A stretch of 64,000 nucleotides of DNA from Gnetum montanum (GCA_015680685.1 MNCI01020942.1:21776-85775), one strand, 5' to 3'; shown: positions 1 to 12,380, counted from the stretch's first letter. The notes: a model not told the origin generated them from the sequence alone. Translations and numbers: made by a program.

Positions 1-441
1 CTGACACTTAGAAAAAATTGGCAAAACTTGCAATCTTCATCCAGGCTATGCTAACTACACTCTAGAGCATAATAGGAGGGGTAGCTTTAGGAGTTAGGAA
101 ATCTACCAAATGTTTCCTTCATGCTGAGCTAGCTAAATAGCTTCTGGCTTGACACTTAGGCAAAATTAGCCACTATAGGACATACTATGCTAGCTATGCT
201 CTATAGGATAGCAAAGGGAAAGGAAGCATACCACAACACTCAGGAAAATTTTTGCAACTATTGCCAACACTTGGAAAATTTTGTAATTTTGGCTCTATGC
301 TGTGTGCTATGCTAACTACACTCTAGAGTGTATTCCTAGTAATGCAAGCATGGGCCAAACACATAGAAAAAATTTGTCTTATATTGACACATAGAGAAAT
401 TTGTTGTTAAGGTGTTGTCACCCAAGTTTGATGGTGTTTCA
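1..441 (-). repeat. 3' LTR of B-minus, first 441 bp
   Basis: The LTR begins on the minus strand with TGAAACACCATCAAA at 441 and continues leftward off the window. It aligns directly with 36,440-36,853 (the 5' LTR of the same element) and in reverse complement with 49,696-50,130 (the 3' LTR of B-plus). It contains the family's recurrent CTATGCT / AGCATAG motif, for example around 186-204 and 306-330. Confidence 0.85.
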
Positions 442-831
442 TTGGCCCCTCTTTGTCAATGTTTGGAGGAGTGGCCTAAGAGACATTGATAAAGAATCCA
501 AAACACCACAGCAAGCATGACACCAACATTGCTCCTCAGTACCTGGTTAAATGGAACTTCACCGAGCTCAAGAGTGCTAAAGGGAATGATATGCTAAAGG
601 TAATGGATGTAGGGAATTAGCTTGGGATAGCAAAGGAGAAATGACATGTAAACGATGTATCACATTGCAAGCTGCAAGGTCAACATGGTTGACCATGATC
701 ATGGTACTAGGATGGCTTGTCATCAAAACAATGGTCTCTCTTCAAAATGCTTTTGAGAGATCCATCACCCATGGCACTGGAATGGCTTACCCCTAACATG
801 TTGACCTCTTGTTGAATGCTTATGAGAGGGC
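442..831 (-). other. B-minus polypurine tract and 3' noncoding tail (left part)
   Basis: On the minus strand the purine-rich run CAAAGAGGGGCCAA (442-455) lies directly before the LTR, as expected for a plus-strand primer; A and B-plus have related tracts at the same place (17,659-17,672 and 49,682-49,695). The rest matches 49,300-49,690 in reverse complement. The segment ends at the AGGGC target duplication of element A. No supported gene. Confidence 0.75.
827..831. other. Target-site duplication of element A, left copy (AGGGC)
   Basis: AGGGC directly precedes the TG of A's 5' LTR, and the same five bases directly follow the terminal CA of its 3' LTR at 18,860-18,864 (duplicate copy 20,940-20,944). 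A perfect 5-bp duplication is standard for gypsy integrases and fixes A's boundaries. Confidence 0.9.
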
Positions 832-2080
832 TGAAACACCACAAAATTTAGAGCTTAGTACTTGTCCGATCCCAAACAGGACCCTGGAACTCACGAACGA
901 CGCCGGCTGCATGATCACAACACTTAGTTTTTGCTAAGTATAAGGTGCCAGCGTGTACACTGCAGCGTATATGCCAAGATCACATAGCGTATACGCCCAG
1001 CATACAGTGTATACACCCAGCATTCTAGCGTATACATCCGGCTCTCCAGCGTACACGCCCAGGCACTGCAGATGCACACGCTCGACGACAGGATCTCCAA
1101 TGACAGCATGAAGATAACACCGAAGAGCAAGGATTGAAGCAAGTGGCATCCTTCGGCATATGCGCCCGGCATGTATGCCCAGCACCCTTCGGTGTATGCG
1201 CTCGGCGTGTACGCCCAGCATCCTTCAGCTTATGCGCCCGACGTTTACGCCCAGCATCCACTAGTGTATACGCCCTAGCGTATACAGTGTATGCCCAACA
1301 TTCATCAGCGTATGCGCCCAGCGTATACGCCCAACGCTCAGCACCTTCACCCAGTTCACGCCCGGCATTTTCAGCGTATATGCCCAGTGTATACGCCCAG
1401 CGTATACGCCCAACAGTTGTAACATTTTGTATATTTGTAAAGTGTATGCACTCGGTCAATGCGCCACGTGTCTCCCATCCCGAGTCTAGCGTAACAACCT
1501 GTATAAAACCCCAATTTTTCCACTTCATCAAGACAGTTGGCAGAATTCCGGAACATACCAGAGAACATTTACGCTGCGCAAAAGAGCAGAAAAGCTTCTT
1601 ACGCTGGGAAGCCCTGCAGGTTGCGGATCTAGTCTCTTATGCTCCGCTCGCCCTGCAAACTGGCCGAGTCACCTCTGTGTACGTCGGGGCTTTTCGTCCG
1701 CCTTGTGTTTCGACAACTGCGTTAGACCGGTGCACTGTACTTTGACTCTGTAATTCCATCGTTTCATTTGCTTCAAGTTCTTTTACAGTTTTACGTCAAT
1801 TTGGCCCATGCCTCGCTCACGCTTCATTTGCATCTATTTACGTTTTACACTGTTTTCGCTGTTCACGCCTGCACGCCGTTTACGCATAACCCAACGTATA
1901 AATTTTTGCGTACACGCGGGGAAATCCTTGTCTGATCCACATGCGGACCACCCAAGGTACTCTGCCTCCGTTGCATTCCAGCTCGCCCTCAGGCGAAGGC
2001 AGGGTCTTCTGTACCCATCCCGCGATCCCACGGCCTCTGTTTTCCCTTCCAGCTGGAGACTGACGATTTCGGGCAGTACA
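832..2080 (+). repeat. 5' LTR of element A
   Basis: Runs from TGAAACACCACAAAATTT to GGGCAGTACA and is flanked by AGGGC on the left and the PBS on the right. It matches 17,673-18,859. The U3 part (about 940-1,420) is packed with the palindrome GCGTATACGC and variants in both orientations. CACGTG (G-box core) at 1,466-1,471 lies about 30 bp before the TATA box; the 3' LTR has CATGTG there. Confidence 0.9.
1502..1508 (+). promoter_or_regulatory. TATA box of element A 5' LTR
   Basis: TATAAAA within CCTGTATAAAACCCC, conserved in the 3' LTR near 18,271. It separates the palindrome-rich U3 from the R-U5 part, so sense transcription is expected to begin about 30 bp downstream. Confidence 0.6.
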
Positions 2081-2085
2081 GGAAT

Positions 2086-2105
2086 TGGCGCTAGAAGGAG
2101 GGCCT
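2086..2105 (+). other. Primer-binding site of element A
   Basis: TGGCGCTAGAAGGAGGGCCT starts five bases after the LTR end. Related sequences sit at the same position in B-plus (37,856-37,876, ending TAGAAGGAGGGCC) and B-minus (minus strand, about 35,220-35,237, GGCACTTGAAGGAGGGCC). The conserved TAGAAGGAGGGCC core in three diverged elements supports a primer-binding role. I cannot name the tRNA without a search. Confidence 0.65.
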
Positions 2106-2129
2106 CCTTGAAGCTTACCCGCAACCCCC

Positions 2130-2870
2130 AGCATATACGTTGTTAAGCGTCTACGCCGCTAACGGTACGCTGCCCCAACTTTCCCAGCATTTACGCTGTC
2201 CGGTTCTGAACCTACTTCCCAACTGTCCAGCGTATACGCTGCACAGCGTCTACGTTCTTAAAAACCTGCTCCATCTTTGCTTTACGTTCACCTATTTTAC
2301 GCTCTACTGTTCACGCTGCAACCTATTTTATGCCTGTCTTTACGCTGGAGTCGGCCCTTACGCTGAGCCCGCTTCATACTGTGAACTGTTTATGCTGTGA
2401 ATTTCATGCTGCAAATTGTGTGAATTTTACGCTGCAAGTTGTTTACGCTAAAATCCATTGTACTCGCCTGCTTTGCGCTTTCTGTTTTACACTCTGGCCT
2501 ATTTTACGCTGAGCTTGTGTTTAGGTTGAGTTTGTCACGTTCGTCTGTTTTACACTAAACACCAATTTTACGCTAAGTGGTCCTATACGCTGCAACTCAT
2601 CTTACATGCTTGTGTTACGCTGACCACCTCTTTTACGCTGTATGCTGCTCCCTGTCTTACGCTCTCATTTTACGCTGTCCCACTTTACGCTGACTCATCC
2701 TGTGCCTTTTACGCTTTCCAGTGTCTACGCTACTCATATACGCTGTATACGCTCCACGCTGCTCATATACGCTGCACACGCTGTATACGCTGTATACGCT
2801 GACACCATACGCTGTCCTTTGAAGCGTATACACTGCACGCTACATTACAGAACAAACTCAGCCTTTCCAA
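2130..2870 (+). repeat. Leader of element A rich in TACGCTG motifs
   Basis: Between the PBS and gag, hexamer TACGCT recurs dozens of times at irregular 10-30 bp spacing, often inside GTATACGCTG. Near 2,700-2,830 it becomes almost contiguous. There is no reading frame here conserved in the B elements. This looks like expansion of the same motif that fills U3. Confidence 0.7.
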
Positions 2871-2897
2871 ACTTACTCCTAGCCGGGACATAACATC

Positions 2898-5800
2898 ATG
2901 AACCCTTCAAACAACACCGCTCTCACTACCTAGACCACCGCCATGGACACCATAGCTGTCCAACAGCCCATCGCACAACACCCAATAATGCAACCCACAG
3001 CGGGTCCCCATCGATCCCTAAGGCTGCAAGGGAGGGACCCAGCCTCTAACATCATTACCCAGGGCCAATATAACTTTATCTGTATTAAGATACAAGCGGG
3101 CCTGGCTGTTGATCAAGCTGAACTGGAGGTGAAGAGGCAGTTCGAGTTGTATTACAGAGGGGGACGAGAGTTCATCCCTTCCCCGTACGACGTAATTCCC
3201 GTTCTTGAACACTATTCGGAACTCATCACACAACTCCTCCTTCAACGGAACAATTCATTGGACTAGCCCACACTGGAGCCCCAACGAGAGGATGAGGATG
3301 GGTTTGCTGCTCAATCTGAGCAAGGAGAGTCGTACCATACCTTGAGCCCTCAAGCACAGGTTAACCCCATCTTCCATCCCGGCACAGGGGAACTCATGCC
3401 CTTGCAACACCTTAGATTCGTCCAGGCTCAACAACCACCGCCAGAAACATTAGCATTAGTCCATGTCCCTCTTCTGAGTGATCCCTAACCCAACACCTTC
3501 CCACTCGCGGTCACCCCTACTGCCGCTGCGGGCCCATCCTCACAAGCGCCGCCACCTTTCGATAACCTGGGGGCAACACTCCCACCAAGGGTGATCGGGA
3601 TGCCACACGTGATTCCAACATCCACATCCGCCCACTTCATACCACACGTCCAAGCATATACACTTCCCCAAACAATCATGACCCAACAGGGAGTCCCCGC
3701 CCATAACGTGGTAGGGCAATGGCCAGCAAGGGGAGCGCCGTTGCACTAGGTCCCCCATCCCCATACACCACCCCACACAGTCCCACCGGAAAATGTGCCC
3801 CAAATACAACCCCAGCTGCAGCAACAACATTTTCCCTACAACGTGTCATCCTTGGCACCGCCCGTTGTGAATTTTCCGCAAGCCCAACCACCGACCGTGC
3901 AACTTTCAGCTCTTCAACCTAACACGCAACAATCTAGCTTATACAGTATACCACAACCCCAAGCCGCCACGTCACCGAGCGCCCAAGATTGGGCAGATGC
4001 CAAAAAGATAATGCAAGAGCTTACCGAAGAGGTGAAACGCCTCAAAACGGCCACTGAGGGAGAGTTAAAGGTAGTGGATTTCTACAATGATGACCCTATC
4101 AGCTCCTCTGTCCCACCTCTAACCCTGCCCAAAGGTGTCCCCTTGCCCACATTAACCAAATATAATGGGGAGACCGATCCCAATGCACACCTTATAACAT
4201 TCTGGCTAGAATGCCGCTGCTCCAGGCTTGGCCCCACTCCATCCTCCGTGTATTTCCCATGTCTCTCATAGGGAGAGCACTCGAGTGGTACCGGGCCCTG
4301 CCTAGGAACTCTATTTTCTCTTTGGACAATCTTTTACGCTAGTTTGTGACCCAGTTCAAGTACAACTTGAAACCCGAGGCCACGCTGGACAACCTCATGC
4401 AAATCAAGCAAGCACCGCTTGAACCTACGCAGAAGTTTATTCAGAGATGGAGTGCGGCTGTCAACGAGCTGCACAAACCAATCTCTCCAACCTATTTGCT
4501 TACAATACTGAAGGGGGCTGCCAACGATTTCTTTAAGTCCAAACTTTATTACCTCAACGCACGTGATGTGAATCAGGCATTTTTACAGATCAGAAATATA
4601 GAGGAAGCGGCTCAAAATAGCCATGACCCGGCATACTTGGCCTTCAAAAATCAACATCCTAAAAAGGATAAAGAGAAGGCCAAGACAACCATAGCAGAAA
4701 TAGCGGGAACCCAGCAAACGAACACCACACATCAACAAAGACCGCCCGCAACCACCACTAACTACTATCAGCCCGCTCCCACGACAACCCTAGAGTCATC
4801 ATCACAAAACTTGATGAACCGTGCGCGTAATTTCGAGAGGAAGGAACCCTCTCAGTACACGCCTTTACCAATGAAACCGTCCCAACTCTTTGACCAGCTC
4901 TTAAAGGCTGGGTTGATGCAACATAAGCAATTGTCCCCTGCGGCCATCCAAAGGCACGAACGATTCTGCCGACTCATACAGAACCCAAGCCTAGCAACGC
5001 CGGATGAGCTGCCTATGCCCAAAGGGCTTAGGATGGATCGCTTCTGCAACTCCCATCAATGCAACGGGCACGGAACGGATTACTGCTTCACCCTGAAACA
5101 GGATATCCAGCGGATGATAGATGATGGCAAAATCACTTGTGACAGGGCTAACCCTGTCCAACCGCAAAATCAAACCATGGGGGTGTACAAAGACCCCTGA
5201 ATACTAAAGAGGCGGCGTACGTAATTGACGTAATCTATGGTGACAACGATTCTGACACACCCCGCATCAACACCATCTACCTCGAAAATAAGCAGGAAAC
5301 ACTTGGCAAGCCGTTCGTGGTTCAGATTCCTCCCGCTGCGTCCGCACCTGCGTCTCAATTGTCCCACGTCCTGTAGTGGCCATATGTAGTTCGAGTGCCC
5401 CTGAATGTGCCCTTCCCCAACATCCCGACGCCCCAAAAACCATACGTGGTGTGCATCCCTCCGGGCAATCCCGCGGATACACCAACCCTTCATGCTCGGC
5501 CTAATCCTTTTGTAATCCGAGTACCACCCGCCGTTGCAACAACGGAGGCCCAACCTCCACCAGGACCAACCCCGTACGTCATCAGGATACCTAGACAGAT
5601 TCCTGCCCAATCATATCCCACCGTCCACCTGCAACCTCGTCCGGCTCCATATGTAGTAAAGGTCCCAGGTCAATCCCAGGCTCCGAGGCCAATTCCACCT
5701 CCGTGTAACACACGAGAATGCCTGGCGGACAGGCTTACACATGAGCGCATGGAGAAGGAACGCCAAGGGCTAGCCATGGGGCCACCCAAACCAACTCCAC

Positions 5801-7008
5801 TTAACTCTATGCCCATGTCATCATCCAATGGTCGACCGAACACGGACAACAATGGTGAGTCATCCGAGACACAAGAACCGTACAAAACGATAGGTCCTAA
5901 CAATGACGACAAACCACCAAAACGTGAAATAAAACTATTGGGTCCAATGGACCCAGTCACTGCTAATAAAAACGTCCCTGATGGTAGAGATTTGGCAACG
6001 GCCCTGACACAAGTTACTCAAGCCCTAAAACAGAAAAACACCTCGTTAAGCTTGTATGACTTGGTACTAACGTCCCAGACTCATCGGGAGGCTCTGGTGC
6101 ACATGCTCACATCAATCCTAGTCAGTGAGGACTTGCCCCCCAACGAACCCGCCATCCACGCAGTAATGTACCCATCTCACGGGGTTAGTCCTAAGCCCTT
6201 GAGCTTCCACGATGATAGTATCAAAGTGGACAAGAAGACAGGCGAGACAACAAGAATCCCTATGTTCATAACTATACATGTAAACGAATTCAAAATACAT
6301 AGGATACGTGTAGATGATGGGGTAGCCACCAATGTCATACCGTATCCTATCATTGAAAAGTTGGGACTCACCAACTCGATCAAACCAACCACAACGACAT
6401 GCTTAAAGTCCTTCAGCGGGTCGCGCGTATTAGTCAAAGGCATGATAACTCTAGACTTCGTAGCGGGAGACCAGTTCCCCACATCCGCTGACCTCCTTGT
6501 CATCGATGAAATGCCAGGATTCAACCTCATATTAGGAAGATCCTAGCTAGCCCAACTGAGAGCTGTGTCCTCCCCTATACATCAGGAGATTCACCTACCC
6601 TATGAGGGTGGTGAAATCTTCATACATGGGGAAGCAGCCTCTCCCCTCATTTCATCGCACACAGACGAAGACCGAGGCTCCAAGGTTGAACCCGACAAGC
6701 TTGGCCAAAAGGACTCAAACAAAACGCAACTGGCAGGCAGTGAACCTTCAAATATGGGATAGGAGACTGAAGCCAAAATACCTGCGTTTAACGCTGTACA
6801 CGCGTCACCTCATGAGAAAAATAACACAAAAACAACAACTAACACCGAAGCACCTTAAAGTAGCGATACCGACAACATTTTAACGGACGTCTCCTGGACT
6901 GAATTGCCGTTCAACGTGATCAGCGAAGGAGACAGAGAATACAAAATTATATCGGTCGATACACTCCCTGATAAAAAAATGAGGAAAATCAAGAAACAAC
7001 TAAAATGA
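2898..7008 (+). pseudogene. Gag-protease polyprotein of element A (broken)
   Basis: Capsid/nucleocapsid precursor and aspartic protease. ATG at 2,898 is chosen because B-plus has the same ATGAACCC at 38,301. Visible in order: N-terminal region (about 3,010-3,400) shared with both B elements; proline/glutamine-rich stretch (3,500-3,990); capsid core with LTKYNGETDPNAHL (about 4,150-4,190) and EWYRALP; a Lys-rich segment near 4,660; six PYVVRVP-like repeats (5,305-5,665); retropepsin with the active-site-like VDDGVATNVIPY near 6,310 and NLILGRS near 6,525; an acidic C-terminal tail (6,890-7,000) shared with the B elements. Breaks: in-frame stops early (near 2,929, 3,264, 3,486, 3,747), frameshifts near 4,220 and 5,198, and a stop at 6,544 where B-minus has Trp. 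No intact zinc knuckle was seen. Confidence 0.85.
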
Positions 7009-7019
7009 AAAGCTACAAC

Positions 7020-7300
7020 ATCCGAAACGATGTTAAACTATAACTCGTCTGAAATGACGCTAAACTACAATAAAACCCAAAAAAAAAAGAGAAAAACACA
7101 AAGAAATAATAATAAACAACAAAAACAAAAAAATTTTACAACACCTTGTCCGGAAAGACGTTAAACTATCATGTCCGCGATGACATGAAACTAGCCACGA
7201 TCAGAAATGGTCAGTCAATTACATGACATATTATTCAGCCACGCTGGGCCCGAAATGTCCTTAAACTACGCATTAGGGCCCGAAATGGCCTTAAACTAGT
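7020..7300 (+). repeat. TAAACT motif array after protease (element A)
   Basis: About six degenerate units, each a short variable stretch ending in GTTAAACTA or CTTAAACTAG, for example GAAATGGCCTTAAACTAG near 7,285. The same motif occupies the same place after protease in B-plus (42,115-42,265) and B-minus (29,420-29,080). Confidence 0.7.
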
Positions 7301-7530
7301 GCAAATCTTGTTCTCCTACATATCGTTTACCATTACTTCTGTGCATTGCATTTAAATGAAAAAGTGAACAAAAAATACTTTAGTATCATGTCGTGTGTGC
7401 AAACAAATTAAAAACAAAACAAAACAATATTTTATTCATGCCACATTTTACAATCATTCCTGTTATGTTCAACATTTTTCAATTACAATTCCTGTGTCAA
7501 ATAGCAAAAACCACAAAAACTACAAAAACA

Positions 7531-10500
7531 CTAAGCGTCCGTGATAGGAGGATCATCTCCTTTAAAACCACCCGTGTTAGGGGCCCCTGATCCACTGGGG
7601 CCAGCCTCGTGAGTATCATCACCACCCTCATGCTAAGAACACAAAAAAAAAACCAACACGAAATAAGCAGATGCCAGACCTTTTAAACATTATCCAATAA
7701 ATTAACTTCATAAAGACAAAACGTTACCATAGGGGATCCCCCTAAGCCAAACTCCAGCTGACGAAGGATTTCTTCCTCTGGAACGCTGACCCAATCTGTT
7801 CCATCCAAGCCTAAGTCAACATTTGCCAAAGCCTTGCCTTTGTCGACCGCTGACCAGGTAGGGCGTTTCAGAGGAAATTCACCTACCGACACCTCCCCAG
7901 AAGCAGTTGTGATGACCCTCTTAGGTGATTCCATCTCCATATTTGTGTTTTGGGCAAAGGTATCGAAGGCAGAACGCAAACCCAAACCCTCCACAAACAT
8001 CTCCAGTTGCCGCTTTTCAATAGATACCTCTTTCAGCGACTTCTTGTACTGATGTTTATGGTTCTTCTCATCCTAACCCCACTTGCGAACCTTGGAGGCG
8101 AAAGCCTTTCAATCTTGACACTTAAGGTTTAGGAGATCAATTTGAGCTTTGCATTCTGCTATTCTCTGAGTCAATGACGCATGACAATTCAGAAGGTTCC
8201 AATACCTGGTGTATGTAATCTCCGAGGTTTGCCAAGAACCATCTCCACTTAGTCTAGCGGCAGTAAACTCGTATCTAGACTTTAAATCGTCACGCCCCTT
8301 TGTTACGGCAGAGACTTCCTTTTCCTTTGCTTGTACTTGTAGCCACAACTGTTCAACAAAATGCCTACAAGTCCACAACGACTTGGCATTGTGTGCAAGG
8401 CTTTCTGCAACCCCTTCATAAACAGGCCTTGGCACCTGCTCTACTTCTGGGGAGAGCATAGTTAGGGTTTCCATGCTAATGCCCTCAGAGGGATCCCATC
8501 TTAGTTTAGCGCCTACCCATGCAGAGAGCATGAACATTAAAACAGTACACATAAGACACAAAGCTCCTAATCTTTGAATAATTGATACCTATATCAGGAT
8601 GGACTTCCTGGAGATGTTCAACGACTTCTTCCGCGATACCATCCACAAAATCCGACTTACTCGGCATCTCTGACCAAACAAGCGGCTGACGGGTACGGGA
8701 AGAACTAACCTCAGCGGTCCCCTCAGGGGGAACCATCTTCATGGGAATGTCCAACCGTACCGTCCTGGTATCACTACCTTCATCTAAGCCAAAAACACGA
8801 AAATAAATAAAGGAAATAGAAAAAGTAGGAACCATAATTAATATAATAAAAACCAACTAGAAGCGAAGACATACCTTGATCCTTGTCACCTTCTGGGGGA
8901 TCGCCCAAATCCAAGTCACCCTTCAGGAAGCTACTGAACATTTGGTTGATAGCGTCCTGGTCATCTAAGGGTGCAGTTTCAGTAGTCTTCTCCATTAATG
9001 GCTTCGTTCCCCCGCCTTGGCTCTTCTCCGGGCTTTCCTCCCCATGGTTTTTCTCAGTACGTGTTTCCTCCTCCTCTCTGATGGTCTCCAAGGCCTGTTT
9101 CCTCACTGCCCCAAACCGAAAACAATAACGACATATAAGCAATTAAAGCAAGAGCTATAAATGAATGAAAATGATGCAATAACAAGCGGATCAGTTTCGC
9201 TTACCAGGTATCTTGAAGCGTATCCGCTTCACGCATGGCTGGTTTATCTCAGCGACTTCCTCCATGGTGCGTTCAGGTCTTTTCAACTTTGACTTGGCTT
9301 CGCCAATGGTTTCTTTAATAACCCGCTCAGCCCGCCTGGCGGTTAAAGGTACATCCGCGGGCTCCACCCCCAGACTATCCCATGTGTGGATGCAACCGCC
9401 AGATGATCCTCCTATGGTAACAGATACGGACTCGTCGATACCTTCTGGGGCATCCTGCGACTTGGCGATTGCGTACAAGTGTTTGACCCACGGGCGGGAT
9501 AGTTGACCCCGATCCCGTAGGACAAACTTGTTGTCCGCACGCACAAGAAACTCAGCAAAATGGCGAAGATAGCTAGCAAGGAAGCTGAAAGTGAAGTGCG
9601 ATTGTGCTTTGATGTTTGAGCGCAACCGCACTATCTCCTTATGCATGCCCGCCAACAAAAACTGAGCCCAGTTATACCGCATGCCAGTTTCTAAGATAGC
9701 CCGCATGATGCGTACCACCTTCACCCCAAAACTCTGCACCTGAGAAAGGGTTTTGGGAAACACCCATGCTCGAAACAGGGGATACAATTCATTCACCTCA
9801 ACAACCTTTGCCTTCCCCTGCATTGGGAACCCCTTGGTGCTTTTCTTCACACCAAGCCAGGACTCCAGTTCACGGATCATTTGGAGCTCTTTGTGAGACC
9901 TGTCCAACACTACGTGTAGGCCATCTACCGGCATGCCAAATAAGTTAGAAAAGAATACAAGCGATAGATGAAACACCACCTTGACACCCTTAATCCGGGT
10001 GTTGTACTGAGAGACAGACTCATTGAAAGAGTCCACGATCCCTATCATCTCCCCAATTGAGACATTAGGGCTTGGTGTCATAAAAAGTTCTAGGAGACCT
10101 GCATCATCCAAGCAACGGGTGAGGGTAGGTGGAGCACGCTTACGCAGCCACTTCTGTGCTTTTGCTACCTCCCCGAACTTCATTGACAAAGTTGTCTCAG
10201 TCCGACCTGTTGTCACGGGATCCCCACCGGAAGGTACATCAACTGTTAAAGCAAGTTAAAACGACCACATCAACCTCTTGACCCCGAAGTAGTTGAACAA
10301 ATCCACTAACGCATTTAATACATGATATTACTCACCGTCAGTGGTAGATCTGGAAGTGCTGCCAAAGCTATCTAGAAAGACTAGCCCCTGATCTGTCCAG
10401 TCTTCATGGAGCCACCCACGAGCCTTACACATCGCAAAGGCCCTGGAAAACTGATTATGGGAATGAACCATTGAACCCTTCGTTTGAGCCAGTACGGCCC

Positions 10501-12159
10501 CGCGAAGAGTGGGGCCCGTCATAAAGGCCTCCAGAGCGACGCGAGCGAAGGCTATCCCTTCATCCTCAATCAGAGTCCCATCTGGGTTGGTCTTTGGCCT
10601 GCAACTAAACACATGTTAAAATAAAAATTAACATAAAACGATGATCAATGAAGAAAGAAAGTCAAATGGTTTTACCTGGTTATCTTGTACACTGTGCCAA
10701 GAGGATTTTGGAACAGGGTGTGTGCACGGGTAGCTATGAATAATGTATTGTTGATATAATCTAACCCCGGTGGCAGCAATGCCCACAAACGCGTTAACGA
10801 GCGGGTTGACTTGGGCCCGTGGGTAGTGCCATCCTCATCAACAAATGGCCCCTCGTCAATGTCTTCCATAAAGACCACGACACCTTTGGCGGCCCCCGGC
10901 AGTATCGCATCAACCACACTCCGTGCGGTCACCTCGTCAAAAAACGACCACATAGGACTTCAAAATTGGTTAACAGGAAAGCCAGAAATTCGCCGGCACC
11001 TTCCCTAAACCACACCCCCTTGCTATCCATGAATAGATTCGAGGGCGCATCGCCATCCTCAACGTGGCTAGCCCATGTCAGAACCCTGACGAGTTCAACC
11101 ACGATAAGAAAGCGTTTGCTATCCCTACAACCAATCGCAATGTCACAAAACGAAAGTTTACATCTTAAATCGGCAAAGAATTTAACTGTTTACGCCCAGC
11201 GTATACGCTGAACACAGAGCGTATACGCCAACTCTACAGCGTGAAAAAAAAATAAACTTATGCCCAGCGTATACACTGTACACAGTGTATATGCCCGTGA
11301 TTCATGCTCAGCGTATACGCTAAACTCAGTGTATACACCAAACAGGGCACTTGCATGATTCAAGCGTGGCGTATATGCTGAACACAGAGCGTATACGTCG
11401 GGCGAACTTACACTGTCTACGCTAAAACCCAAATCCCTCATGCACAACGTATACGCTGAACAAACCCTCAGCGTATACGCCCGAATCCGCAGTCTGTTAA
11501 GAGAAAAAGGGCATGTACAGCGTATACACTGAGGAAACCCTTAGCGTACATGCCATCACAAAACACAATTTACGCTGGTACAAGTATGTCTATAAGCTTC
11601 ACGGTTACGCTAAATAACAAAAGGATGCTAATAAAACGAATGACAGTCTACGTTGCAAAATTACACTGGCGTATACGCTGAGCAAACCCTCAGCGTATAT
11701 GCTCAATTTCGAGTTCGGCATGAACAGTTTACGCCAGAAAGAACGGTATGCCGAAAACTGTACGCGTATGACGTATACGCCGAACAAACCCTCAGCGTAT
11801 ACGCCGTCGCAAGAAGCAGAACCTACACCGAGGACAAACACACTGACAAACTTTTACGCTAAAACAACGTGAAACAAATGTTTAAGCCAGGACTGAACAC
11901 TATCTATGCTGCACAGATTACGCTACGCTGAAAACCCTTGTAAACCCATTACGCTCGGCGTATACGTCGGGCTCGTCTATGCTAGAAAGCACAAACAAAA
12001 AATAGAAGCAGGGATCAAGGCTTACCTCTGGGATGTCACGGACCACGCCGGCATCTTCGGCCTAGGCAAGCCTTGCAGCATGGCCTCCGTCTCCTCGGCG
12101 ACAAAAGTTAGATTGGGGCCCTTCCGCCCCTGGCCCTCCACTTCCTTGCCCTTGCCCAT
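7531..12159 (-). pseudogene. Eight-exon antisense gene between protease and RT of element A
   Basis: Minus-strand exons: 12,159-12,026, 11,124-10,676, 10,598-10,336, 10,242-9,205, 9,105-8,875, 8,783-8,589, 8,512-7,728, 7,632-7,531. Every intron is GT-AG and the codon phases agree across all seven junctions. The ATG at 12,159 opens a Lys/Gly-rich start (MGKGKEVEGQGRKGP). Exon 2 resembles an FCP1/HAD-type phosphatase fold (RFLIVVELVRVL, then FLLTNFEV and YINNTLFIATRAH), but the family's DxDG-type aspartates are absent. Exon 4 encodes about 345 residues I do not recognise. Exon 7 looks like a coiled coil, and exon 8 ends in an acidic Gly/Pro tail. Defects: a 1-nt frame slip near 10,955 and in-frame stops at 8,109-8,111 and 8,073-8,075; at the first, the homologue in B-minus has Trp. 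Function unknown; it could be a captured host gene or an antisense accessory gene. Confidence 0.75.
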
Positions 12160-12340
12160 CTCAGAGCGTCTACGCTAGCGATCCACGTTCACAGTGAGTA
12201 ACTGTATGCTGGCGTTAAGAAGCCTCGGTGTCTACGCTGGGTTCAACCTTCGGCGTCTACTCTCAAGTTCCAGGGTTACGCTTACGCTAGGGTATGGTGG
12301 TTTACGCTTACGCTTACGCTCGCTCGGGTTACGCTCTACG
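11190..12340. repeat. GCGTATACGC palindrome array in intron 1 and 5' region of the antisense gene
   Basis: GCGTATACGC and one-base variants occur roughly every 20-50 bp from 11,200 to 11,830, in contexts such as CAGCGTATACGCTGAAC. Sparser TACGCT copies continue through 12,170-12,340. The 901-bp intron 1 (12,025-11,125) is made largely of this array. It is the same motif as in A's LTR U3 and leader. Confidence 0.75.
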
Positions 12341-12380
12341 TTGTCGCTTTCAAAATAGAAAACAAATGGACCCCCCTTCC

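Noticed and set aside
1134-1745. 203-codon open frame in A's 5' LTR, rich in YAQ/RIRP
   Set aside because: The periodic composition is a direct product of the GCGTATACGC repeat, and similar frames appear wherever the array occurs in any strand (17,816-18,260; 11,190-11,450).
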